Positions 1-44,820 of a stretch of 64,000 nucleotides of DNA are shown here, piece after piece. The stretch covers positions 2,060,501 through 2,124,500 of the forward strand of contig JACATO010002186.1 of assembly GCA_018389105.1 (NCBI GenBank). Direction: 5' to 3'. Position numbers and translations under genes: made by a program. Every line of letters begins with the position of its first letter. Within the stretch, counting starts at the first letter, position 1. The notes below the pieces were generated by a model, which worked only from the letters and a program-made list of their open reading frames with translations, was not told the DNA's origin and ran no database searches. The stretch is from Nautilus pompilius. Taxonomy: Eukaryota; Mollusca; Cephalopoda; Nautilida; Nautilidae.

Positions 1-900
1 AATAACTTTTGTTCCATATATTTTTTTCTTGTTTATAGTCTCTTAAACTGTTTTCTTCAATCTGATCAATAACAAATGGACACAAGTCTTTTTGTTAAAT
101 AATCAAAATTATAGAAAAAACAAGAAAAACATTGATCTCATTTGATAATTATTTTGTTGGCTTTTAGGAATTAGCTTTATTTTTTGTTTAATTTAAAATC
201 TTCAGTATTCAGTACACAAAACTACAATAGTTAGCACAAAAGGTAACATGCAAATGTACCAATGCACCACAAATGTTCCCTGCTAACACATTATCATTTC
301 ATTTACCCCTATGTGTATTACTAGTGTGACTGCATATGCTTTGTTTATGGTGCAGATTTTTTTGTGTTGACAAAACATCATGCACATTATTAAATTCATA
401 AAAAAACAGATTATTAATTAATATAAGATACTTTAATATATTTAATGGGTGTATTGGCTATAGCAATAAAAAAGATGTTAGTTCCTGCTAAAACAATGGT
501 AGATCAGCTGAAATTTCAAAAAAAAAGAAAATGTACATGATATAGATTGTCAGTTTGGTCTTATGGTGGTTTGCAGTAATTTGAAATTAGAATTAAATAA
601 AAAATTTGAAATAGTGCAAGTATGAACGTAGATGTTAACTGACATACTCTGTTGCATTGTTGTTTTGTGTCCCATAAATAATAATTAATATGTCAAAATT
701 TATATTTATATTTATGATTTTATACATGTTGTTAATATAAATTTTAATATGCATTTTCAAATTTTGTCACCAAAGTAGAAATTTGAGTCATGGAATACTG
801 TAGATAAACTTAAAAAAAAAAAAAAAAAAAAAACTCTACTCAGCAAAATGTAAGTAATGTGCTATTGTTTTATTACATTTTTTGCAGAGAATACTGTATG
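1..900. other. AT-rich DNA without recognised content
   Basis: Very AT-rich with a 23-base poly-A run near 811-833. No exon, RNA gene or repeat end was recognised. It probably belongs to an intron of the + strand Roco gene, whose upstream exons lie outside the window. Confidence 0.5.
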
Positions 901-955
901 TATGGAATTTAGGTAATAGTCTGCCTGCTTGGTTGCCTTTATAACAAAGAAAATG

Positions 956-1021
956 GGGTGTGTGGTGGCCCAGTCATTAGATTACTGCTTACCCAAAACT
1001 GAGGGCTCGAGTTTATTTCCC
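956..1021 (+). repeat. tRNA-derived SINE head
   Basis: A 66-base tRNA-like unit has an A-box-like TGGCCCAGTCATTAG (966-980) and a B-box-like GGGCTCGAGTTTATTTCCC about 25 bases further on. The spacing fits an RNA polymerase III promoter. The sequence then continues into pyrimidine-rich DNA with no tRNA 3' end, which suggests a SINE and not a functional tRNA gene. The length of the SINE body is not resolved; similar-composition sequence runs to about 1110. Confidence 0.45.
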
Positions 1022-1865
1022 GTTTGGGGTCAGTTCAGTTTAGTGAACTTCCCTCCCTCTCTTCTTCATCAGCCGGCCATATGGCTGGGCATTCCACTTT
1101 TTTCTCACATATAAAAAAAATGAAGAGTTTTTGTAGGAATTTCGCTGCTGAGATCAGAATTTCCAGCTTCCTTATGGTGCAGGATAGGCAATGCTCTCTA
1201 GCAGATAACCATGGCATTATAATATTATGCTTCCTTGCCAGGGGTTTCCATTGTAGAGACTAGTGTATGATACAACAGAAAATGTTTGTTGCATATTGGA
1301 ATTTATTTACTTTTTCAATATTCTTGCACAAAACGGCAAATAGTTACGTGGTTTTGAGAATAGCTTCAATGTATATATTAACTACTGGGATGTTCATGGT
1401 GCAGTTTTTACTTTCTGTAAAATGCTGTGTATTATACACGGTTTTTTAAAGAAAATGTTCCCTTTAAAAATTGGGTGCATATTATACAAGATATCAGATG
1501 TTGCAGACGTTTTTTTCCCAGACTGCTCGGGCCATCACTGGTGACAGATGAGCAAGCGATTATACATACATATACATTAGAAAATCCCACATGGAAATTT
1601 GACTGATATCAATAAAAGATTGTTGTTAGTGTCTTGTTTTGGGGGATATGAGTATTGAATGTCACTGGGTTGATGAGTATCATTGATATTGGCAATAAAA
1701 TGGGTAGAAACAGAACAAGGAGTTCATACTGAAACTCCGTGTAAAATTTAACCACAAAAACAGAAACGCAAATAATATTTTTTTTCACAATTTTATTGAA
1801 ATTCGATGAAATTGATAAATATAATACAGGATAAGTGACATGCATTGATATTCTGTACATCTAGA

Positions 1866-3119
1866 TTAAAACCCATCAAACTCATCCCCACTGTCTTCCC
1901 TCCACTGCAAGAACTGTTCATCAGTCATGGCAGCAGTTGTGTCATAGTAGATATTGTTGTCATCACTCTCTGCTGCTGCTACTGCCTCATCATCCCTTGG
2001 CTCAGATCAGAATGTCATCTTCACCTGAAGAAGCCCTTCTTGATGATCTCAGTGTTGACTTCTAACCAGGCATCTCTGATCCAGGTGGCAATAGTGGGCA
2101 TGTCAGGTTGGTGCATATGACCAGTGGGGGTGAAGGTTTGTTCACCCTCCATCATCCATGTATTCCACCTCTGCTGGATCCCATGCTTGACTGGGCAGCT
2201 GCAAGCTCTGTCCATGACCTGCAGCATGGACGTCATACCCCTGGGGATGATGGCGAGTTCTGTGTGAGTTGTCTACAGGGCTGTCTTCATGGACACTATG
2301 CAGTGGCATTTGAAAGTGTCCACTGACAGGAGCTTGTGGCACATCATACCCTGCCTGCTCCACACAGTGTTTACCCAGTCTAGCGTGAGGGCTTCATTCA
2401 TCCACCCTTTGGCATGGACCCAGATGTGGATACCAACTGGTCCTTTGGCATGATCTTCCTCTTGAAGATGATGTATAGTGGGTGTTTATTTCCATCAGCC
2501 ATACACTCCAGCATGACTGAAGTGGTTTTCTCATGATCAGTTGTCTTCAAGTTGATGGTCTTTGACCTGATGGGGTCCATGTGCTGTTGTAGGGATGGTC
2601 AAACATCATGGGCATCTGGTTGGCATTCCCTATGTGACTCAGGGGGTAGTCATGTTGTTTTCTCAGTTTGATGATGAACTGTTAGTACCTCAACAGCTGA
2701 TCATCGAAATTATCAGATAGCTTCTTGGTGATGGTGGTCCGCTGGCATATGCTCAGTTGGTTGCAGGCTATGAAGCATGTCACCATTTCTGAGGTGCCTT
2801 AAAGTCAGGCATAGATTGAGTTTATTGAGTTTGTAGACAGAAAGTATGTGCATGCATATCTCTGTGGTGGAAACCCCCCACACCCTGCATGTGCCTTTCA
2901 GTGACAAAGGAAAGTACCTCCTCCTCAAACTTGGGATAGGCTGCACTCTTTGTCCCGATCAGCACATTTTGAACACAGCATGGCTTCAATCTTCTCCTGA
3001 GGACATCACCAGGACCTGATGTTGGCCTCATTCACTCCAAACCTTTGTGTTGCAGCTCTGTTGCTGTGTTCAACTGCATAGCTGATCATTTGGAGTTTAT
3101 CTGTGGCAGTGTAGCTCAT
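1866..3119 (-). pseudogene. pogo/Tigger-type transposase pseudogene
   Basis: Read on the minus strand from an ATG at 3119, the helix-turn-helix start (ATDKLQMISYAVEHSNRAAT, then RFGVNEANIRSW) is followed by pieces in several frames. They include KTINLKTTDHEKTTSVMLEC, ADGNKHPLYIIFKRK, GMTSMLQVMDRACSCPVKHG, RWNTWMMEGEQTFTPTG and an acidic end FLQWREDSGDEFDGF with stop at 1866-1868. This is the CENP-B/jerky-like DDE_1 family order. Internal stops and frameshifts make it dead. Sequences TGTATTATACAC near 1428 and its complement near 3590 may mark element ends, giving roughly 2.2 kb. Confidence 0.8.
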
Positions 3120-3729
3120 ACGTTGTGCATAACAGTATGCAGAAACAGGAACTGAATGAAGATTATCCCCATGCGGAGTTTATATACATGTTAATGTAAT
3201 ACCTCGGTCACTACACCATGGCATAATAAACAAGGTATTCATGAAAACCTGATTCGTGCATTCTGGTGACTTGGTTTTTTACCATGTCACTACTGTAGCT
3301 GAGTGAGTGAATTTTTCGGATTTTTGTGTAACTATTACGTACGTCCAATAAAATATCTCCACCTTCAGTTTATTCAGGATGGCCCCCTAAAGGGAAGACA
3401 TTGTAATTTCTCATTTGATTTTAAGTTGAAGGTGACCGTTTGTCTGCTGTATAACACCCGTTCTGCTTCAGGTTGGCCCAATCTGATGGCGCCTGAAATA
3501 TGAGCTGAATGTGCCTGCATATCATGATGGGAATTATAAGTTTTGGGGGTTTTTACAGATCAGAATTGGGATGTGTTTTTATATACGGTAGTGTATAATA
3601 CATGGAACTTTACAGTAGTTAGTTTGACAGTTCAGAATGAAAATCCGATGTTTAGTTAAAGTTGTGCTGATAATGCAGTTTTCTGTCAGTTTGGAAGTTG
3701 ACAGTCTGTTTCTTTTATTTGGTTTGTAG

Positions 3730-28955
<25,226 letters not shown>

Positions 28956-29927
28956 AAGCAAGTGTTTGGGAATACAATGTTTTATATATGAATTGTTTAT
29001 TTTTGCTACAAAAACAAGCCAGCATCATTGTGTCCATCACTGTTCACATGGTTTGAAACAAAACAATGGATGAATCAGCTAGGGTGGTGGACTGCTGCTT
29101 AGTTTAACAGGACATTTTTCATAATGGAGTATAAAGAAGCTGGGATCATGTTGAACATAGATTCAGATGATAGAAAAACAATGGGAATACATTTTCATTT
29201 ACTGTCAAACAGAATCTGTACTAGTAAATTATCTTGAAATTTTCAGTGTTAAGTGTGCATAAAACTACAGGAATTTTAAATGTTTGTGATGATGCTATTG
29301 ATTTGTACTTTCTCTGTCCATGTTGGGTGGAGTGAAGTTGGAGATTGAATTTCCAGGATGTTTAATGACTCAGACAACTGTTCAGTCCTGGAAGAGCAAT
29401 TTAAAGCTTTTTTTTCTCAGCCTGGGTGTTTACAGTGGAACCAGCAATTGTTCGTCGTTTAATCTTTACAATGCTGAAAGTGGGGTCAACTTTGACATTT
29501 ATAGCCATTTGATGCTTGAAACAGATTTACCCCATGGCTTCAAAAAACCTCTCTATTGTGTTAAGCAAAAATACTCCCATGTCTTTGAAAGCCCTGCAAC
29601 TTTTCTGATCAAATTTGTAATTTCATTTTTTGGCAGATAATGGAAACTTTCCAGCCTGAAATTAAATAAGCACTGGAAGGGTTAAATTCAGACATCTAAC
29701 AAAATTACTTCTATACATTAAAAAGGAAGGATTTAGCATGTTAGTTATTGAAAGTAACAATTTAAAATATGATTCCTCATTGCAATCATCAGGAATACTT
29801 CACAAGCAGCACACAGTGTTTATCCTGAAGAATGTAGATAGCTATAATGGCAATGGGGGCAATAATTCCTCATAGTCCAGGATTTTAAAGTTTCTCTCAC
29901 TGCCAAATGTTTTCACTAATTGAGATG
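28956..29927 (+). other. Presumed 3' untranslated region of the Roco-TIR gene
   Basis: Follows the TGA at 28953-28955. No exact AATAAA was noticed before the Tc1 element; an AAATAA variant sits near 29664. Two open frames here (28672-29073 and 29320-29640) show no family resemblance and are probably chance. Confidence 0.35.
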
Positions 29928-29929
29928 TA

Positions 29930-31535
29930 CAACTGTGCAAAAGTCTTGCATAAAAATAATTTTTCCTGTAAATTAGCTCGCATTTTGTTGAAAGCAGTTG
30001 TTATCAAATCTTGTTCATTAAAGCATTTCTATATTACTGTTGTGCATCTATTCCATTAATATCAAGCATATTGTTTCATTGTAAGAAAAGTTATAATTTT
30101 TAGAAAATCATTATGCATCAAATCAACGTGTGCAAAAGTGTTGCATAAAATCTAGACAGCTGTCTAATCAATTCAGATTCAATTCCAATTATGCAGGAAG
30201 TGATCAGATCTATCAATAATGAGTAGAATATCCGAAATTCTTGATAACTTGTTCACAACGACGAGGCACGCTGGCTACCAAACGCTGACAATTGTCACTA
30301 CTGAACTCCGACCAGGCTTCCTCGATTTTCTGTTTCAAATTGGTTTTGTGGCACTAAACACTGAGTTTAATCGAGTGCCAAATGTTTTCGATGGGATTGA
30401 GATCCAGGGCTTTGAGCCGACCAGTCGAGGGGGGGGATTCGCAACTCTGCCATCAAGGCCTTTCACTCCTAGCTGTGTGGATGGGGGCGTTGTCCTACTG
30501 ATAGATGGCCGTCAGGGGCATGTGGTCACATGTATACGGTTCGACAATGTAAGACGATCTTAGCATAGTCATGAGCATTCATTCGACCCTTCATGTGATG
30601 CAACAGACCGAAACCAGATGGTTGAAAACAGCCCCAAACCATGGCTGAATCTCCCCCTGCTTGCAGAGTCGGTCGAGTGCAACTAGGATGGTATTTCTCA
30701 GACACTGATCGCCTAACGTACACCAGACTCGCCCCTCACGAATTTGCTTTCGTCGGAAAACAACCACAGTCCAGGGGAGATGGTCGCGAGCACACCGCAG
30801 TCGCTTTTGACGATTGTCTAGTCTGATGAACGGCTTCTTCTGTGCCGACTGCCTGAACAGTCCCATGTGGATCAAATGCCGTCTAGTGGTGCACGAGGCC
30901 AACTGGATCCCATGGTGCCTTGACAAGGCGGTCTGGATGTCAGTAGAAGTGCGGAATCAATCCGAGTTCGACATGCAGGCAATCAGACAATCCTGTTGAG
31001 CCATCGTTTTTCGCGGTCTGCCGACTCTGCGTTTCGAAATTAGGCTCCCATCGGCTTTCCAACATTTCAGGGCGTGAGATATCGTCAACTGATTGCAACC
31101 GATACAATCCACAATGACCCACTCAGTTTCACCATCATCTTTCATGCGAACAACTGTGGCCCGCTGTTCTGGGGTCAAATATCGGGCTCTCGGCATCACT
31201 ATATTGAACAAAATTTAATCAGAATAATGGTGGAAAATGACAGTTTTTTCATATTTATATTCTACTCTCCTAAACTATTATAGCACAAAATATATATTCT
31301 AATTTTTTGTAGTTTATGCAACACTTTTGCACATGCCGATTTCATGCAAATTATCTTATTAATATTTAAATTTTGACTGTGCAATTATAAAATGGATCTC
31401 AGTGTTATAAATCATTTAAAGACACCGATACCTTTCAATTAAAACAGAAAACATACAATAGTTACTAATTTCTACAAAATAAGAACCCATTTTCTAAGTC
31501 TAGTCATTTTCATGCAAGACTTTTGCACACCACTG
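29930..31535 (-). mobile_element. Tc1-like element with IR/DR ends (decayed)
   Basis: The outer ends GTGCAAAAGTCTTGCAT (29935-29951 and inverted at about 31513-31529) and inner repeats GTGCAAAAGTGTTGCATAAA (30130-30149, inverted at 31313-31332) form an inverted/direct-repeat pair, with about 190 bp between outer and inner units. TA flanks both ends (29928-29929, 31536-31537), giving 1606 bp. The transposase inside is on the minus strand. It lies about 970 bp past the Roco-TIR stop codon. Confidence 0.85.
30350..31196 (-). pseudogene. Tc1-like transposase pseudogene (DD34E)
   Basis: Minus-strand frames give MPRARYLTPEQRATVVRMKD, then GRPRKT, RHHGIQLASCTTRRHLIHMG, FRQSAQKKPFIR, the first catalytic motif FSDESKFVRG, MVWGCFQPSGFG, then a stop just before DNAPIH and, 34 residues later, LNPIENIWHSIKLSV. 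Frameshifts separate the N-terminal, middle and C-terminal parts. The Gln before the second Asp is again a TAG stop, the same kind of lesion as in the 20620-21585 copy. Confidence 0.82.
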
Positions 31536-31537
31536 TA

Positions 31538-34500
31538 GGTAATTATGAAAATTTAACTATTTAAAAAATATTCACCTAAATATAAGGTAGAAAGCAATAG
31601 ATTGTAACGAGAGAGAGAGAATTTTGTTTTATTATACTTAAACCCACCACAAAAAAAAAGCAAATCTCTTTTTGAAATTCATATTTCCAAGACATCATAT
31701 TAATTAATGAAGAAATGTATCCTATCATCTTATTTTGTTTATTTACTCTCGTCCTTATTATGTAGAAATACAAGCTAATTCACTACTTTTTAAACATTAA
31801 ACCAACCTTGTGGTTCTTTGTGCAACATTGTTGTTTCACCCCGTAGATGCTCAGTCTTTTCAAAAATCTCTTAAAAGCATTTGCTGTGGAGAGAGACAAG
31901 AACAGGATCATCAGATTTAGTTCAGAACCACCTTTACTAGATTATTACTTAGAACATCTGCAGCACAGTGTTCATGTTTAATTATTTAAGAATACCACAA
32001 GATTATTGAAACCTAGTTACTATACTATCCTTCTCATGTCTATGAAAATATCTGGCAATAATTTAACTCTCACAATGGAGAGAGAAATTACAGGGCTCTA
32101 AACTTAAACACTAGTAATTATGAATTTGTATAAATGTAGGATATTTGAACAAAATTTGCATGAGGTGGGAGAGAAGGGGAAAAACTAAAACTGTTGTGTT
32201 AGTATTCAGTTGACAGTGTCCAGTGGGAAAGTCAGAAAAGATAAAACAATGATACACTACGGTATATTTTAACTGCTGTCCCATAGTTGTTTGCCATTCA
32301 ATAACCGACCACTCTCTCAAGACAAAATTCACACATTCACCACAACATAAGTAAAGATCTCTATCATGTTTACCTGTTGTACAATACTGATGATAAATGC
32401 AAATATATCTTTTGATGTATATTTTTAGGGGAAATTAAGGGGTAAAATTATTTAGAATTAAAATATATTTTAAATTGCACTCTTCTTTGTATATTTTTAC
32501 ATTTGTTATAGTATCTCAACAATTGAGTATAACATGTTCAGTCAGTGCTCAGCTGTTGGAATATTTTCTGACAACTCTTAAGTATTTGAAGCTGTGATCA
32601 GCCAAGTTTTGACAACAACTTAGATTTAAATAACAGGGAATTAAAGATGACTGTGCCTGTTTATTTTTCTCATTATGTAGTAGTAGATAGTTGAATTTTA
32701 ATTTTTTTAAACACCATAATAAATAAGTAATATACTGAACTGTATATTATATTGTTTGGTCATTTTTTTGCAATAATGTCAAGCAATTCAAAATATAGTA
32801 TAAAAATTGAGATGGAATTCAGTAGCTACATAATAAAATTAAGCTAATGTAAGGTGGAAAAAAATGTATTCTTATCAAAGCAAGGAGAATTACACTTATG
32901 TAATACAGAAGATGATGTTTGCATATGTTATATTACAACAAATACTTTTATGAATGTGAAGTTAAACAGACAAGACAGTTGTCCACAAATATAAAAGATA
33001 GACTGACTATAACTGAAAGACATCCATCAACTGTGTTACGGTATCTGTGTGGCAGTGGGGTTAGGCAAATGACATGATTCAAACTGTGGTGAGTAGAAAG
33101 GAAGATTCCATCTGAACTGCAGGACAGAGATGAACATGAAAAAAAAAAAAAAAATGCAGTTTTGTGTCTGAAACAGCAACATTTGCAGGAGATTAGTTTA
33201 GGGTTTCATTAATAGCAATCTTAGGAGGCACATTTTATTCTAAACTCATCTCATCTGAAAAACAGAAGCGTTGACCCCTTTTAAAACTATGAAATGTAAT
33301 GCCAGGCAATCACTCTTGCAAAAAGGAAACTAGTTGTCCTTTTTTCTGTCCCTTTTAATTAACACAATGGAATGCTGGTTTATGTGGACCTTAAGTTGTT
33401 AGTAAAATGTTTTCTTCTTGAAATCAGTTGTAACTGGATAATATGGTCAGATGCTGTTGAATCTGTTAGCAGTTCTATAGATCAGCTGATTCTGAGTAGG
33501 AAAATTACATTTGTAAAAGCCACAGTTCTTGAAACAAACAACTAACCAAAGAGACTCTTGCAGCTGAATATAATATAACGTGGTCAGGGACAACATTCAT
33601 ATATGAAATGTCTAATTTCAGTGTAAACAAATTAAGTTCTTAAAATGCATTTAAGCTAAAACAAAAGAACTACTTCTACATGATTGCTTCTCTTTCACAG
33701 ACTAGGTTCTTTACTTACTGTCTAGACCTCTTTGTGGAGTCAGTTTGTAGCTCTCTGTAAAGTGATAATCTACAGTATGTGATTGACATCTCTCTGAACA
33801 GAACGTACCAGACTAAAAAGAAAACAAGCCAAGTACTGCAGTGATAAAATTTATTAGTCAACAGACTTCTGGCAAGGAATCATGGGAGAGGTGCTCACTA
33901 TTCATGGTAATGGTGTCGGAATATGAATGAAGATGGCCAAGCCTTGTACATTTGTTTACATGTTTGGCATTAATCTTTCATGAGCAGCTACATGTACATC
34001 ATCCGGTCAGACACACTCACATGCATGCACACGCACTAGCTTGGGGCTGCTAGTGAACACCTCATGCAATACCAGTATGACAAGAGCCAGCTTATCACAG
34101 AGGTAGGTACATTGGCAACATAATCTCAGCATGATAGGTTTCAAACTTAACATGAGAAAACAACAACAAAACAAATTTACTGTAGATAAAAGCATTCTGA
34201 AGACTGTAAAAGCCATTATTCCAAATATCTGTTCTTTTGTTTTTTAAAAAAAACTGTATAAAAATATTTTATTATGCAAAAAGTTTACACTTTCACAAGG
34301 TCTTCCTGAGGGCAGCCTAGTTAAAAGTGAAAACAATCAAGTAGAATTCTCCTTCAAGACAATTAAAGAGTAACATTATTAAATATTTAAAACAAACTGA
34401 GAAAACTGACTGATTAAAACCAAACTAGTTTTGTTAGCAAAACAACTACATATTATGGCACACAATAAAATAATTACTTTTAACTGGACTTTTTCTTGCT

Positions 34501-37319
34501 AAAGATTGGTCTGTCTGTAGAGGAAAAATATTTTTGTAATTTTGTATTTGAAAAGACTATTTCTATTATGGTGATTACAAGTCTGACAGACAGACCGTAT
34601 CATTAAACTAAGATCCTTCTTCCCTTCTATCAAGACATAACTCAAAAGGCCTATTACACATCTAGGATTTGTTTAATAAGAATTTTTGTATTTTTATCCT
34701 GTAATTTCACTAAATTAAACAAAAACAAGTATGTAAATCGCTATATGCAAGAAGTACCCTAAGTGACGAAGGAAATGAACATGTGGATCATCTGGCACAT
34801 TTAGATACTGTTGGTGACAAGAAGTTCCTGAAGTGAATATTATATGACTTTATCATTTCTCTTAAATATTTATGCAAAAATATTTCCTAGAAAAATGGAT
34901 ATAAGATAGAAAAAGCACTAGGCGTGACAAGAAGTTGGAGAGAGTTTATAATGGTTCAGTGGTAAGCCGGTGCCAGAATGAATGTTTGAACTTTTTTTAA
35001 ATCACTCACTAGTTCACTTACAGATATCCAAAAGAAAACGCCACATCATTGTTGTAGCATATCTTGTTTTAATGCTTCCACTTTCTTATTTACTGTCTCA
35101 ATACAAACATTTGGAATAAAAGCTTAAAATTAAAAAGGAAAAAAATAAATAAATAGAAGTAAAGATCTATGTACAGCTATCTTATCTACAAAACTATAAA
35201 ACATCACTATGTACACGCATACAATCCCCCTTAGTTCTAATGTAGATCTTTAGTAATGCCCATATATTAGAAAGAAAAATTTGTTTTTGCTGTCAGCATT
35301 TAACAAAGTTCCCTGATCAGCAGTAGTAAAAAAATCATGGCACAGTTCAGTTGTTAAAGCAATACATCTTCACAGAGACAAGTTCGGGGAAATTATCAGT
35401 TATTACTAAACAATCATTTGCTAAATTTAGAGTACATGAAATATTTTTTTCTTCCTTCAGAATTAAATTAAATTACTGTCATAATGTTATACTGTATCAG
35501 CCGCCAGCTTGTTAGACAGAAACAATCCCCAGTATCTCTTTATGATTAAAGCAGATAATTAGATGTATTGCCTTACTAGAGTTTGAAGGAACCATGACCA
35601 GTAGTACTAACTAACATCAACAGCTACTCAGACATATAATGATGATCACATTGCAGTGCTAAGGGGTATAGAGATCCCATGATTCCATAGCTATCACAGG
35701 ACAACGCCAGCTTCCCAAGGCAATTGGCTTGGGACAACAACATTACTCTGATAATTATGGCCATGATTAGGCTCCAGGCTTAGAGACTCAAGTGACTGTC
35801 ACATAAAACACATGCACACATTAAAAAAAAAAACTGCCTTATGGAAATAAATTAGAGATTACACACGTTCCACAGAACAGTCCTTACACATCTTGTATGA
35901 AGAATAATTTATAAATCCTTGCTTTATATACAAAACTGATAAACACTACTACAAAGTTTGGGACTTTCTGCATGTGTCAAAATAAGTGTTTTTCTCCCAA
36001 CAACAAGTGTTGCCATGGAATTTTTATGTACAAGAGCATCATACTAGAATTAACACAACACTTACCATAATGGTTGTTATTCTGGAATAATGCAGAGTTC
36101 TAGGAAAATGGCTGTGCAAAACACACAAGCTATAGTTATTGAGTCAAAATGCTTCAGCCATTCAGTTCTAAACAACCCTGTTAATGTCTGTCGGTTAAAT
36201 CTGGGTGTAGACAAAGTTCTCCCGCATCCAAGTAGGTACTGCAGTTTATGAAAAACAAAAACTATAATATCTACCATTTCCAATCAAGCCACTACCAGAT
36301 CTTCAATCTCAATGTGAGATATATTTCTAAACAACAGTCAGCTTTTACTTATCATTTTCCGATATGTTCGATTCTCCCATTCCTTCCTACCATATATCTT
36401 ACAGTAGCTGAGAAGAATTGTTAAATAAATACTTTTGTGATAATTTTACAATCAATTTTGTACAAACATAAGCCCTGTGATGTTCGTAGACACCCTGAGA
36501 CTATTCACGAGATCAAAACAAGATGGCAGTCACCATGCTGTGACCCTGTTGTGTCTTAGTTGGCTGAGCAGCACTGCTCCATTTTTAAAAATAATATCCA
36601 TATCTAAGTCTTTAATTCAAATGGCAATCATGTGACAGTCAAGCAGAATCAAAAGTTATCTTTGAATCAACCATCTAAATCACGTGGCAAGAATATTTAG
36701 TTAAGTTAGAGAAAAAAATCATTACATTTTCAATATTATAATCAACATTTAGCTGCTAAAGTGTTTAAAAAAATTTTAAAATGATGTTGATTTTGAAAAA
36801 CTCTTGGTAGATAACACTGTTCTTGCAAACACAAGACAAGGAGTCTCAAATCTACATTTGCAGGAACACATGCAAAATGAGATCTGGTTCAAATCATCTA
36901 TGACAAATAACATGGCACAGTATTTAACTTCCATTTGGTCAAGCTGGATAATTGTTTACTTTTAAAAGCAAATATTAAAAAAAAAAATGCTAAATCAAAA
37001 CTTCTTAAAATGAAAACAGGTTAAGACTAGCCAATTGGTGAACAGTTATTGCATTGTTAAAGAGAGCAACTAAAGTTCCGCTAAACTACCCAACAGGGGG
37101 GGCCCAAAGAGTCAGCTATGCCCCATGTGTGGTGATGATCAACTACAGGTGTGCAATCTCTAGCAGTAGGTTTTGAAGGACCACGGCCATGTTGTTTGCT
37201 ACCTGCCCCTGCCTCCTCCTCCTCTTCATCTCTTCCCTGAGAGTGGTCTGTAATGACAGTAGCAGGGATGGATCATATGCTTGCACTAAAAACAAAGGAT
37301 CCCAGATTGCTATTAGCTT
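31538..37319. other. Region between the convergent genes, including the PDE4 3' untranslated region
   Basis: AT-rich with no coding exon recognised. PDE4 transcription would run leftward into it; a reverse AATAAA lies at 33850-33855, and a forward AATAAA at 32718-32723 could serve transcripts from the left. A GA run is at 31610-31620 and a poly-A run at 33139-33155. No tRNA or transposon end was identified. Confidence 0.4.
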
Positions 37320-44145
<6,826 letters not shown>

Positions 44146-44599
44146 CTGGAAAACACAAGTCACAAACATTGTCTTCTGCATGTCTGATATCTGAGATGCC
44201 AACCAGAAATAAAAAATGAGGAGTTGATACGGAGAGTGTATACTATCATTACCTACCCAATGTTCACACATGAAATATCCACTCATAGCAGAGTGGGAAA
44301 ATTCTTTGGAGCTGGTAGAAATGATGGAAAACAAAGAGAGCCTACAGACCAATACACAGTATAGGCAGAAAAGAAAAGTTTAAATTGCAATATTTAAAAA
44401 AAAAATTTAAATCATTAGTGTTTTTATTTAGATTAAAATGTGAATAGGAATTAATCATGGACTCTTACATATTTTTGATATATCAGTAATCTAAATGAAA
44501 AACTCTGAATAGAGGGACTAAAAATTAGGAAATATTCAAAAAGATTACTTTCTGTTAACAGTACTGTATTATGAAGGCTGAGAGAGTTAGCAGACGACT

Positions 44600-44820
44600 T
44601 TGGTACCATGAGATCAGCAGCATGTAAGAATCTGATGACAACAAGGATAAACAGACTGATAATTAGGGCACCATAAGTGCTCATGTCATGGTAAGAAGTT
44701 TGAATAACTAGAAAAGATACTACAGCAAACAGTCCAACACCAGTAATTAGTGTAAGCAGGTCCATAGTGTAACACCAGTCTAATAGCATATAAAGAAAAG
44801 GCAGAGAAGTTGGGAAGAAG
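44600..44820 (-). other. Orphan hydrophobic reading frame with two to three predicted membrane segments
   Basis: A minus-strand frame open from 44879 to 44451 encodes strongly hydrophobic segments: MDLLTLITGVGLFAVVSFLV, then YGALIISLFILVVIRFLHAA. Inside it a long pyrimidine tract ends at an AG (about 44796), so the frame from WCYTMDLL onward could be an exon. A possible donor (ATG|GTACCA) follows HAADLM. The spacing of two helices with a late I-R-F-L-H is loosely like the S3-S4 region of TRP-type channels, but I cannot assign a family. It lies just upstream of the first recognised PDE4 exon on the same strand. It may be an exon of a nested gene, a gene fragment or chance. Confidence 0.3.

Noticed and set aside
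32990..33600. Weak resemblance to a Tc1 helix-turn-helix region
   Set aside because: No catalytic motif, and the match is too short to support.
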